A stretch of 64,000 bases of DNA from NCBI GenBank assembly GCA_032629725.1, contig JAFEVB010000026.1, positions 310,001 through 374,000 of the forward strand, given 5' to 3'. The position numbers and the translations under genes were made by a program. The DNA is from Gremmenia infestans (lineage: Eukaryota > Ascomycota > Leotiomycetes > Helotiales > Hamatocanthoscyphaceae). The notes beneath the pieces are model-generated. The model made no database searches, was not told where the DNA came from, and worked only from the letters and a program-made list of their open reading frames with translations. Positions 42,522 through 52,980 of this stretch are shown here, piece after piece; within the stretch, counting starts at the first letter, position 1, and each line of letters starts with the position of its first letter.

Positions 42522-43940
42522 ATGGATGATCTAAATGTTACTGCGAGTCCCCTCATTCTCAAGGAGCAGATGAAGGCAGTCCTGGACAATCCTGAAGCAT
42601 GTGCGGAACACCGTCAAGAGATCCTCGACATGAGTCGTCAGTTGACAGCGAAGTTGGAAAGTTTGTTTGAAGCCAGATATAATATTGCTTGCTCTGTAAG
42701 TTCCACACCGTTGAACTTCTTTTCCCAATATCACCTCGCCACGACTGACTGTTCTAGCCCGCGCAACTGGTTGTAGCTCGCATTGGCCTTGATCACGGCA
42801 TCTTCAAGATCATCGCTGAGAACGGAGACAAACCAACGAGCTTTGCCGATTTGACCGAGAAGATCAACTTGAAGCCCATGGTTCTCGAGCTCTTACTCGA
42901 CTACATGGCTACACACTTCATGGTTGAAGAGGTTACGGAGAAGAAATACAAGCCGACGAGCTTGACCCAGTCTTTTCTGGTAAAGCACTTTGCTCATAGT
43001 TCCAAGATGATGCACAACATCATCACTCCGTCAATGTTAGGCCTGCACTCTAGGCTCTTGCAACCCGATTCTGCGCGTACAGCCTTCCAGTTCGGACACA
43101 ACACAGACCTTGATCTCTATAGTGTAAACAACCTTTTTCTTTGTTTATCCTCCTCGACTCTGCGGTGTTGGGATGCCTGCAGGGTGTTTCATTTACTCAG
43201 CTCTTATTATCTCTATCAAATCGAGTACTAATTAATTGTAGTGGTTAGATACTGAGCCAGAGAATGCCGTTGCATTTCATCAGTCCATGACCGGACACCA
43301 CGTCAATATTCCAACCTGGCTTAAGGACTACCCCTTCGATGCTAAGCATGGCATCGCTAGTACTCCTGAGACTGTCTTGTTCGTCGATATTGGAGGAAGC
43401 AATGGTCACCAATGTGACCTCCTACGACAGCAGTTCCCCACACTGCCCGGAAAGATCATCCTCCAAGACCGACCACTTACTCTTGCGAAGGCAACAGCAG
43501 GAGAGACAATTGAGCGGGTGAGCTATGATTACCTCACTCCACAGCCAATTCAAGGTATTCTCCAAAAGTTTATTTATGCCATGTCTAAAGTACTAAGATG
43601 ATATACAGGAGCACGTGTCTATTACTTCCGCTGGGTTCTCCACAACAACACCGACGAGACATGCCTCCTCATGTTAAAGAACCAGATCTCCGCGATGACT
43701 TCGAAGTCCGTTATCATCATTGATGAGAAAGTTCTTGCTGAAGAGACAGTGAGCGGCGTTGCAGATGCAGGAAAAGGCATGTCGGCCACTCTGAGCTTGA
43801 TGATGTATGCATTGTGCGATTCTGAGGAGAGAAAAGAGTCGCACTGGCGACGCTTATTGGATGAGGCTGGCTTGGAAGTCGAGAGTATCCACCGATATAC
43901 TGAGTTTGGAGACGCGGTTATCGTTGCCGTGAAGAAGTGA
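42522..43940 (+). CDS. SAM-dependent O-methyltransferase (COMT-like, PF00891 type)
   Basis: Four exons, 42522-42695, 42758-43123, 43242-43554 and 43609-43940, with introns of 62, 118 and 54 bp, all GT-AG and in phase, give 394 aa. The N-terminal part is a winged-helix dimerisation domain (QLVVARIGLDHGIFKIIAEN, FADLTEKINL). The SAM-binding loop is VLFVDIGGSNGHQ (about 225-237), followed by KIILQDRP, the acidic strand that binds ribose. The catalytic-His region is YYFRWVLHNNTDE, and GKGMSATLSLMMYAL and SIHRYTEFGDAVI complete the fold. Such enzymes methylate phenolic hydroxyls, often of polyketides or other secondary metabolites. No backbone enzyme, transporter or regulator lies next to it, so it is an orphan; its substrate cannot be inferred. 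Confidence 0.88.
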
Positions 43941-44943
43941 GGCCATTACTGATGCTTTTCGACAAGTACCTTGGCTATAGCAAGTAGATAACACTTGAAT
44001 ATACCATTCCTCTAGGCACTGCAGTTAACAGCAAATGGAGAATAATCATTTTATGATCTCCTGATAAAAATCGCTTGGATAACAATCTATATACTTGAAG
44101 TTTCCTTCCGAACATTGAAGTGATAGGTACCTAGTTAGCTCGTGAATAAATTTTGCCTCTATCAATTTGAAAAGAGATCTAATCAACTCCCGCCCCAATT
44201 TTCATATTTACCGATCTCTATAATAAAATCGTGTACAATCTCGGAGTATTCTTTAAGATACCATAATCATCGCGTTACGACAGGATCTCCTCGATGTCAA
44301 ATACTCAATATGGGCTATGTGAGGCACACCAATTCCAATGCTTACTGTCCAAGCGCCCTATCGCCTCGAGAGAGTTGTCTGCCATTTAGGCCAATTCGCC
44401 AATGTAACCATAAGTGTGTTGTCCATTTCTCTGATTATAACATTAAGTGTCCTCCAGGAGCTACAACGAGCCTCGAGTGGTCGTTCATTCCAGACCACAA
44501 AGAGGACTTTCAACCTTTCCAACGTATTTGAAATATGACATAGTCTTTGAAGAAACTTTTAAAACTTTGACTTCTGAAGATATTGGCATGTGAGGCCGAA
44601 ACAAGTTCACGCTGTCGATCAACTTCTCTGCTATGCACGCATACAGGGCTGGAAACTTATCGTTGGTATATTAGCAGTCTCCTTTGCTAGTTCTTTCTCC
44701 ACGCTGGTGCTTAAGGTGTGGCCAACCCTAAAGGTCGAGATGGCCAGGTCGAATGTGAATCAAATCTTATACTTTTGCGCTTGCCATCACGCCAACTCCA
44801 ATTCACTGATGCTTGAATTGAAAATTTGGTACTAGTACCTTAAACTAACAAATGAATCGTGTCTGTCGCAAACTGTTAAAATCTACCTCGAAAACCAATC
44901 CATCGCAAAATCACCATCAATCTCGCTCGACACAAGAAACGAT
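43941..44943. other. Intergenic region, no supported gene
   Basis: Two overlapping frames (44142-44531, 44338-44538) encode Ser/Cys-rich strings without recognisable motifs. Nothing else is seen. Confidence 0.4.
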
Positions 44944-46336
44944 ATGAAGCCATCTGTCAATGAAGTCGCAATTGCTCACGGCTTAGACCGTGGAATGAGC
45001 CCTCATTTTATCCTGGTTACACTCTCATGCTTACCTCCACTGCCTGAATATCCTACTTCCGTGCCAGTATGGCCAACCGAGGCTCGTCAAACCATTATCT
45101 TCGCCACGCTCTCATCATCATCTCGATATCACATTGAATCGACTCTCGAGTACTGCGAAGACGACGTCCTGAATTCTGGGCTCCTTCCAGAAATTTTTAA
45201 GGATAAGATTGAAGCTTCGAAGCAGCGTGAACTCGAGGTAGAAAAGCCACTCTTTTTTTTCGGTCCCACACCTTTCACTTTAAAGATACAACATACAAAA
45301 AAATGACAACCGATAAATTTCCAGCTCTTGAATATTCACTAGAGGCAGAAGATCCCAGAAACAAATCCAGCACTCTCCTACTATCCCAATCCTCTCGCCC
45401 TCAAGAGTATTATCAAAGAACATGCTAATTAAGTCCACTAGCTCAAGGGGGAAAATTTTCATTGCACTCCTCAAAGAGTTACCCTGCCACCAGAACTGCG
45501 CATCCGAATTCTGGTAAGAGAATAAACTTTTCATTTTTTTTTGTATTTATGATTAACATCTGCGGAGAAACAAAGCTAACTCGTAGCAGAAAGAAACCCT
45601 TCTCGATTTACGACCTCGCAGAATCTTTCTGAGTGGTGGTGATGATGGACCTGGGTGTCCAATCCATCAAGCCAAGAATGAGGATCTCTCATCTTTCGAG
45701 ACCAAGCCATGCTATGGAGCAGAGTGCCATCCAATCCCAAGCTTACTACTAGTCAACCACGAGTTCCGCAGCGAAGTATCTGATTACTACAGTCGTGTAG
45801 ACATAAAATATGACCCGTCCCACAAGATCGGCAAATCCATTCATCTCAAATATGATATGATCATCTTGGACGATAAATGCTCAAAGTCTTGGACGGCCAG
45901 TAAGCTCAAAGCTAGCCTCGAACGTGAAGACGCACTTGGAAAAGTCAAAGCCATTGCTCTCTGCCAAGCACATTTTGATTTCCACAACTTCATCAGCTCT
46001 TTCGAATTCTATCCGAGTTTAGAGCTCGTTTTCGTCGTCCTTAAACGTGGCAGAATGGGAAATTTATCAAAAGAACGACGCTGGGATTCTACGCACGAAG
46101 GATTTGAACGCAGAATCTCATACGAAAATGAGATCATGTTTGAGCTCCTACCGTTTGAGGATATGAGCCAGTATATGCTGACGTACGCTGCGGCCGATGA
46201 CGAGTCGTCAAGAAGAGGTAGTTACTACGCAGGTATTTGCTCGGACATGGCAAGATTGAGGAAAGATGGAAAGTTGGTGACTCCTCACGTCAGGTTCGTC
46301 GCGATGGTGTCTCACCACAGCATTGGTGCGTGGTAA
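44944..46336 (+). CDS. 2EXR-type protein; 5' exon model uncertain
   Basis: The supported part is exon 45442-45513 plus exon 45590-46336. The first ends in VTLPPELRIRIL, the 2EXR helix. A 76-bp GT-AG intron then joins it in phase to KETLLDLRPRRIFLSGGDDG. Family features follow: SLLLVNHEFRSEVSDYYSRV and DMIILDDKC. The frame stays open to the stop at 46334-46336. Upstream, an exon from ATG 44944 to 45237 could be joined in phase 0 by a 204-bp intron ending at 45441 after a good branch-like gctaat. That first exon (MKPSVNEVAIAHGLDRG...) contains no known domain and the intron is long, so the 5' end may be wrong. 2EXR proteins have no established function. Confidence 0.5.
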
Positions 46337-46590
46337 ATAGTCAGTTGAAAGAAAAGAAAGACTGTAAAAGAGAGCGTTAAAGTGTTGGAGAATCGTTAGA
46401 GACAGATAAAATGATGGAAACGAGGACGCGGTACAGTGCAACCATACCTTCTCATGGTAGGAAGACTAAGCACTGTTATGTAGTCCTTTTAATTTGTTTC
46501 CTGAAATGTCAGTCGCTGATAACACACAGGCTGAAAGTCGATATCTGCATGTTGTGATTTTCTTTAAGAAACTCAATATTCGTAATAGCT

Positions 46591-46887
46591 ATGGCAAAGG
46601 GGTACGGTTTTGCTGCGAAATCAAGCGAGATCATTGACTACACAAGAGTAGACAGTCTAAGAACGGCTGGACGTATCTATGACTGTTCAGGGATTCCCCT
46701 TGAAATGGAAAGTACGAATGGAAAGGCAATAGAAGATGCCGATATATCTTTTGGTTATGGTTGTGAAGAAGTTGGCTTGAACGGGAAACTGAAGCGAGCC
46801 CCTTTCTTTACGGCCCGTGCAACGAAGGGGGAAGACGGTGATTCCATCAGTTTATCAAATGATACTATGTGTTATTCAGTTGTGTAA
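46591..46887 (+). CDS. Small hypothetical ORF (98 aa)
   Basis: Intronless frame from ATG 46591 with mixed, non-repetitive composition (SSEIIDYTRVDSLRTAGRIY, ADISFGYGCEEVG). No signal peptide, membrane segment or domain is seen. It lies in a gene-poor accessory stretch. Chance cannot be excluded; conservation in related genomes would be needed to accept it. Confidence 0.3.
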   Translation: MAKGYGFAAKSSEIIDYTRVDSLRTAGRIYDCSGIPLEMESTNGKAIEDADISFGYGCEEVGLNGKLKRAPFFTARATKGEDGDSISLSNDTMCYSVV

Positions 46888-47471
46888 AAACAAAAACAAA
46901 ACAATATCAGTATGGACAGCCAGCACCTTAAGGGTGATCAATAAGTGCAGAATATCTATCATCTTGAAGGAAAGGCACTGAATGTTCACACTAACAGTAC
47001 AATGAATTTTGCAGAGTAACAGCAAGAGCTGCATGCTAGACTCATTCAATTGTAAATATGCGTGGTAACGTCATAATTATTACCAAATCAAGCTACTCTA
47101 GAGACTTTCTAGTAGTGAATTTAGATATGTAGCTAGTCAGGAGACTTTTGAGCAGTAAATCGAGATCTGGAGGCCTCCCAAAAAAAAAGCCGAGCTCCCC
47201 TCCTCTCCGCCATCTACAGGTAATATAAAAGTCTGGAATCCCAGCTGTTATTCTCGATATACAACTCCACATCTTGAACAATTACCCCGAGTGCATACAA
47301 CTTCGAAATCAATTCGTTGATCCCAGAAGATGTTCAACTTTGGACGCAAGCAGACAACCAACGCCACTGCCCCAAGAGAACACAGACATAGACACAGACA
47401 CAGCAGACAAAATGACGATCATGTTACCTCTCGCAAATACCCCCGTCCCAACTCCAACCTCTTGCCACTAA
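46888..47471. other. Intergenic region
   Basis: A/T-rich sequence with a (GACACA)-like purine/pyrimidine repeat at about 47384-47402. A frame from ATG 47330 (MFNFGRKQTTNATAPREH) may be a first exon of the next gene, but no acceptable splice to it was found. Confidence 0.35.
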
Positions 47472-48348
47472 CAAGCATCAGAATTAATCCCATACCGCCG
47501 CAGCAACATCCCAGATTCATCACGCACTCATCGCGATGTCCGAGAGCTAATAGAGAGTTTACCTAGTTATCGCGATGCCCGAGAGCAAGCAGAGAGGTTC
47601 GTCGCCGACAGAATAGCCCAAGGAATAAGTCTGGATTACATAGACCATAGACCACCAAATCGACGTTGCCTTGCGGTCTCCAAGATTCGATCTTAATGAG
47701 GCTCGGTTTCTCCGATCGGTTCGTCAGGCCCTTGGTTCGGGGATGTATCCACAGCCCGAGCTTCGGTTTCGAGAAATGAGGGAAAGGGAGCTGGCACTGG
47801 AAGCAGAAATCCACTTCGGTAAGCATTTGTTCTTGAGCGGGTGGCGTGTTACAACTGGATACTAATGTGTGGCAGAAATTGAGCGTGCATTGCAAGCAGA
47901 ATTAGCTGTGGTGAGACGACGAGCAGATAATGCGGAAGCTAGATTTGAGATGGGGGAGAGCAACAGCGAGGCTGATCCTCCTCCAGCCTATCATGCCTTA
48001 GACCGTAACCCAGGACCTCCTGGACCAGAATTATTCATCGAAAGGAATGTACAACGGGCTGCCAGCACAATCAATGAGCCAATCCGATTCGAGTCACCAG
48101 CTCTAGAAATGTCCATGAGACAGGAGTTTCTACCCTTGGGCTACTCCCGTCACTCGAGAGGGCCACATGAGTCGAGGCCTAGATCTACGAGAGATATACA
48201 GGAACACGATGCTCGGGGGATTCGCGCTCAGAGGCCGAATTTACACATCCGAGACAGACAGGTTATGAATTGCCGTTATCAGGAATGGCAATCCCTCACC
48301 GAACCCCCTATTCTTCGTCAAGAGTTCGGACAGAACCAGGCTCTTTAG
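47472..48348 (+). CDS. Hypothetical charged protein, 5' end undetermined
   Basis: Three segments read as coding. 47472-47675 contains RELIESLPSYRDAREQAERF; 47728-47818 contains MYPQPELRFREMRERELALE; 47876-48348 contains EIERALQAELAVVRRRADNA, then a Pro-rich stretch (SEADPPPAYHALDRNPGPPG). They join in phase through GT-AG introns of 52 and 57 bp. The protein is rich in Arg and Glu with a short coiled coil in the middle, and the remainder is disordered. No start codon is evident in the first segment; a 5' exon is missing or the gene is broken. Without the first intron there is a frameshift between segments one and two, so a pseudogene is possible. No family recognised. Confidence 0.4.
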
Positions 48349-49390
48349 CAAATTGAATATATGAAATTCTTGGATAACCCGTCATCTCAATCTAGAGCAT
48401 AGCATACATTTCCGACACCTACTTCTTCAATATTTTCGAAACATGGGTTATAGTGTCTCTGCAACTGTAGAACGGTAAGTTATTTAGGGATGCTAAAGAT
48501 AGTCGAATGGTCAATAGGATAAAAAAACACTAGGGGTGGGCTTCACATTCTGGTACTTACTACTTGGGGAGTTGGTGTCTGCACTATTTTAGTACATGAC
48601 CACGACGCAGAAAACCTATGTAAAATGGAGGGGCTAGGATCGCGTAGCATCATGATATTAACACAAACGAGATTTTTTTTCAACTTAAGTCTAAATGGTT
48701 TTCATATGTATTAGGAAGTTGAGACATACTCGGTAATGTGGGCCGTCGTCAGTCACATTCGGCACGGGGCTGACGGGTGCGGGAGGTATCGTTAGCCAAT
48801 TGTCTATTGCGACCTGGACCTTGAGTTTCGCGGGAAAAAAATTACAGAGCCATACGTTACAACCGTTTGGTGGGGACTATAAAGCTGGACATAGCAGCTG
48901 CTGCACATGGAGACACAGATACCGCTAGTGCTAGATTTCAGTGGTGGATCAGTGGAACATTGAAAGGCCATCCAGATTGGTTGCAAGACTGCTCGCCGGT
49001 ATGCAAAATGCAGAACGTCCGGGAGGTTTAGCACCGGAGATATTGTAAGCTTGATAGAGGTGGAAAATAGAGTCTTTACATAGCCAGGGAGATACTGTAT
49101 AACTAGTCATCCATGATACCAACTCCCGTTCACATTACCTTAATTCGTTCCACCTAAAATCATACACTTACACAAAACCCCCCCAAAAATACCCTCGTGA
49201 TATTTTAGACCTCGGATATCGATTCTTCGATTGCAAAAGAATGCTGGCGCCTCCTTCATGGCCTTTTTACATCAGCTCAAATGAGGTAACGAAATAAAAC
49301 ACCTTCAGCCCCAGACTTTCACTGGGGCAGAAGCCCGAACCATGAAAACCCCACTTGGCAGATAGGAAATGGAAGGCACTATTTGTTTGT
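48349..49390. other. Convergent intergenic region
   Basis: About 1 kb with only short frames. A-rich and T-rich tracts near 48670 and 49150-49190 could be 3' processing signals of the flanking convergent genes. Nothing else is seen. Confidence 0.45.
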
Positions 49391-51720
49391 CTAATCAGTG
49401 CTACGCTTCTCAAACGTACTCGGCTCTGGGAACATTGCTTCTAATAGTCTCAACATCACGTTCCTCACGTTTCCAACCTCCGTTTCTTCCTCTGTGCTGA
49501 CATCATCATTTAAACATAGCTGCCCTATTTTCTCCTTTCTTCTGATCAACCTCTTGAATAGGACATTCTCAACCTGCTCGGCGTCTGTAATCATGACGAA
49601 GAATGCGTCTGGGTCGACGATGGTGTATTGGTATTTCCACAGTGCCTTGATGACCACTTCGCGGGCCTCAGATTGCGTCTTGGAATGGGGCAGCAGTGGC
49701 GAAAGACCTTGTTCCGCACGGTTGAGTAAGAGCTTTAAAAGACAGTCCCCGCACTTGGGTTGCTGTCTAGAAACGCGGTCAAAAATCGTAGCAGTGCTAA
49801 AGATATAGTTCGTATGCGTTTCATCTGAACCCGGAGTCGAGAACCCTGGAGCCAAGCACTCGTTGACGTTGAATTCAAAGCATTCGATATCTCTCATGGC
49901 GGCGGGACCATCAAGTGATGTCCATTGAACATCAACGTTGACTTTGGGTGCTTCGAGTCCGGCTGTTTCAAGTGCTTCACTCAAATGATAGAACATCCTC
50001 CTTCGGAAGCCTGGCTGGCCCTCCTTTGCCATGCCTTTTTCCAGATCGTCCATGACCTTCTGTCGTTCGCTCCATCCCAAGTTCCCATTCTGGTTAACAT
50101 CACTACGTTGCATAATGTAACTCCATAGCAATGCCTCTCTCTGTCTCTCAATCGTATAGTGGAAGGCAACATACCATGAATAGAGCTGGAAGCCTGTCTC
50201 GCCACGGAAGCGTTGGCAGGTACTTTGAAGTGCTGGGCGGGGAAAGGATTGTATTGCTTCTCGAGTGACGGACCGAGAGAGTGAGTGGCCGAAGTGGATG
50301 TGGCCTTTGCGTTTTCGTTCTCCAAACCGGCGGTTCAACAGCCATGAAGTGTAGATGAGAAAGGGCTTCTCGCCAAACCTGCGGGCATCTGAGTCCGTGG
50401 GTGGGCTTATAGTACTGTAGGTGTTTGATTTGAATCCCATAGTTGGGCCGAAAAGGGGAGAGTAAATATCGGATGCTGCGTGGAGCTTGCCGAGAAACAT
50501 GTCATCGGAAAGAGCAAATAGCTTGGGACGGTCAGTATAATAGCTGAGTTTTCCTAGCGGAAAAACATACCCGGTCAGTATCAGATTTTGTATTGAAGAT
50601 CTGGTTCTCGATAGTCAAGGAGTTGAACGTTGGGAGACATCCTTTTTCGTGCTCGTCGAAGAAGTCCTCCTGCGATATTACTTCCACGACACCATTAGTT
50701 GCCGCATCATCACTCAACCATGAAGGCCTTTGCTTTCCATTGATAGTTGCTGGCTTGTCCACAGTTGCGGAAGCGGCTTCCTTTGGGGTGGCAAGTGCAT
50801 TTACAAGCAGCTGAATCTTGTTCCTGAAACCGGACGTATACTTTTCAACGCTCCGGATCGAATATCTCAGTTCGTCCCAATCTCGATACCGATTCACTCG
50901 ATGCGATTCCAACCACTTGCTTTCCGCGTCATTCAGAGTCGAATTCATCTCGTACGGATGCATTGTTCTCTGGAATGCAACCTCTGAGCCATTGACCCCT
51001 GGAGAAATTAGTAGAAGCTAGTCGTACGTTCATCTCGGTGGTCTTACAAGTGTAAACAAAGTCGATTTTTGTCTCGTTGAGCTTACCCCATCTCTTGGTA
51101 TCCCACTGGGCGTCTGAGAACCACAGATCTTCCCAACCTTCCAGGACGACATCTTTGACGGACTCTTTCAATGGAATATGAATGATATCTGGCAGAGCCT
51201 CTGCTTGCTCGTTAAGTGCGACATAATCAGAATAGGATGGAATAATTCTAGGAGCTCCAGGAGTTTCCGATGAAAGTGGAGGTTTCCTCTCCGAAAACTC
51301 TTTGATCGTTGGTGCTAAACGCTGCCCGAATGTATTCTGGGATGCTGCCTTCATCAGAGGCGGAGGCGCGTTGTCGAGAGCGCTGTGCCCTAAAACTGAT
51401 ACAAGCTTCTCACCAAACTCTTCATTCTCGGGTTTTGAATTGAGGTCTGAGTCCACCCTAGCAGGTGCGGGCGGTTTTTGAAGAGGATATTGAGCGGCAA
51501 CCATCTCCTGAACCTCATGCCTCTTTTGGGCTTTCGAAACGATGTTTTGATGCTGAATTGGAATAATTACTTTTGAATAGTAGCGCCACACGAACACGCA
51601 AGTTACTAGAATAATGAGTATGCGATATCCGTACTTCCGACTGATTATTGCTCGGCGGTATGATGAAGGTGACTCCTTTTGCCAGTGCGGAAGTCTTGAT
51701 GGTGATTTGTACAAGTACAT
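49391..51720 (-). CDS. Stealth-family sugar phosphotransferase (Xpt1-like), type II membrane protein
   Basis: Three exons, 51720-51048, 50998-50571 and 50521-49391, with two 49-bp introns, give 743 aa. A single membrane anchor lies near residues 31-48 (ILIILVTCVFVWRYY). After a disordered stem, conserved region 1 is rebuilt across intron 1 as IDFVYTWVNGSE. Conserved region 2 is DELRYSIRSVEKYTSG followed across intron 2 by LFALSDDMFLGK. Conserved region 3 is HFGHSLSRSVTREAIQSFP and region 4 is near the C-terminal third, after an EF-hand-like segment (DVNQNGNLGWSERQ). Stealth enzymes transfer hexose- or xylose-phosphate to glycans. The Cryptococcus member Xpt1 is a Golgi xylosylphosphotransferase, and N-acetylglucosamine-phosphotransferase is the animal relative (family knowledge). 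The donor sugar here is not known. ATG 51720 is chosen as the first Met before the anchor. Confidence 0.88.
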
Positions 51721-52980
51721 TGCAAAGCTTGAGAATGCAGACGAAGAATAAAGAACGTCGATGGACAGCACGTAGTGGAAACCAGTTAGATCAAATCATG
51801 CTCCAACAGAACAGATTAAAAACAAGAATTCCATCTCCCGCAATCGGGAACGCTCTCCTGACGGTACTTTGTGTGTCTCGGGTAGGGTTCAATATTTCTT
51901 CAGGGGGGAAAAGTACTCTGGAGCGGAAAGAGGCACTCCGATATACCACACCACGGTGACTGTTTTTCAAACACTGTTGCATAGTCCCCGTGTGGCGTGA
52001 CGCCAAATATCGAGTGCCAAATACGGGATGGATGATCTGGTATTTAGAACCCTCTCTGATTGCTGAGCATCACCTTTGAGCGGGGTCTATGAGCCAAAAG
52101 TTCATCATATTCGTTGCCATATTGCAATCCTGTGGTCGAGATCGCTGCTAGCGACATTGGCAGGCTACTGGGTTTGACATCCAGGCGTCGATGTACAGCA
52201 TCCACGGATACTTGCTTCCTTTGATGTCTATGGCTTGGTTCAGTTTTGTCTCAAAATTCAGGACTCGGGTAGCGAAGCGCTGTGGCTTGAGCCCTGGCTC
52301 CCCTTCAAGTCAAGCCTGTAAAAGCCGGCACGGAGGGGCCAGAAGCCTACGTATTGTGAGGCCTAATCGGCCAGCTCCCTACGAGTCGGGGTTTTCGGCC
52401 GCGGTCAGAGCTTCCTTCAACCTCCTCACTGCAACTTCAGCCGCCAACAAGCCAACCCTGCTCGCCGAGCCGCCAATTCGACCCAAAAGAAGCGCATTTA
52501 ATTTCTCCGGTGAAGGCTCTTTAGGACGGAAGCTGCCATTTTGTTTACCGGCTACCCAGTATTCTGCCTCGGGTCCCGGATACCGGTATTGTAACGCCAC
52601 ATTTCCGTGATGGTCTAATGAAAGGTTACTACCTGGGGTTTATATGAGCGATGTTTTCATGCTCTTATCGGACTATGCTCTCCTGGCTCATCCAGAAGAA
52701 GTTATTTGAATCATCCAAATCGATCTTGATGGAGACAGCCACCAGCCAAAGAGGAGATGATGAGGCCAGGAGAAGCTAGAACAACTTGACAGTTCACAAC
52801 GATCTAGTTACCGAGCATGGGGGTCTGGAAAATCTTCATGGTCTTGTTATTTCCGATCTACTAAGATGTGCATTTATCTAATCTACGATTTGGCTATATC
52901 AGTTGGATGTCTTCCTGAAATCCCACACTCTTGTATTTCATTCAGTATTTGCATCTTTCTTCCCAATATCTCTCGCGATC
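51721..52980. promoter_or_regulatory. Divergent promoter region of Stealth and WSC genes
   Basis: 1.26 kb without a supported gene. The segment 52240-52610 is visibly richer in G+C than its surroundings and contains CGG/CCG motifs (for example cggccgcgg), with opposing frames on both strands (52191-52610 plus, 52379-52600 minus) that overlap each other and have no recognised domain. Confidence 0.4.

Noticed and set aside
44142..44531. 129-codon frame downstream of the O-methyltransferase
   Set aside because: Ser/Cys-rich with no motif; an overlapping frame is equally open.
52191..52610. Opposing frames in a G+C-rich intergenic patch
   Set aside because: Both strands open over the same bases, no domain, no start context; composition effect.
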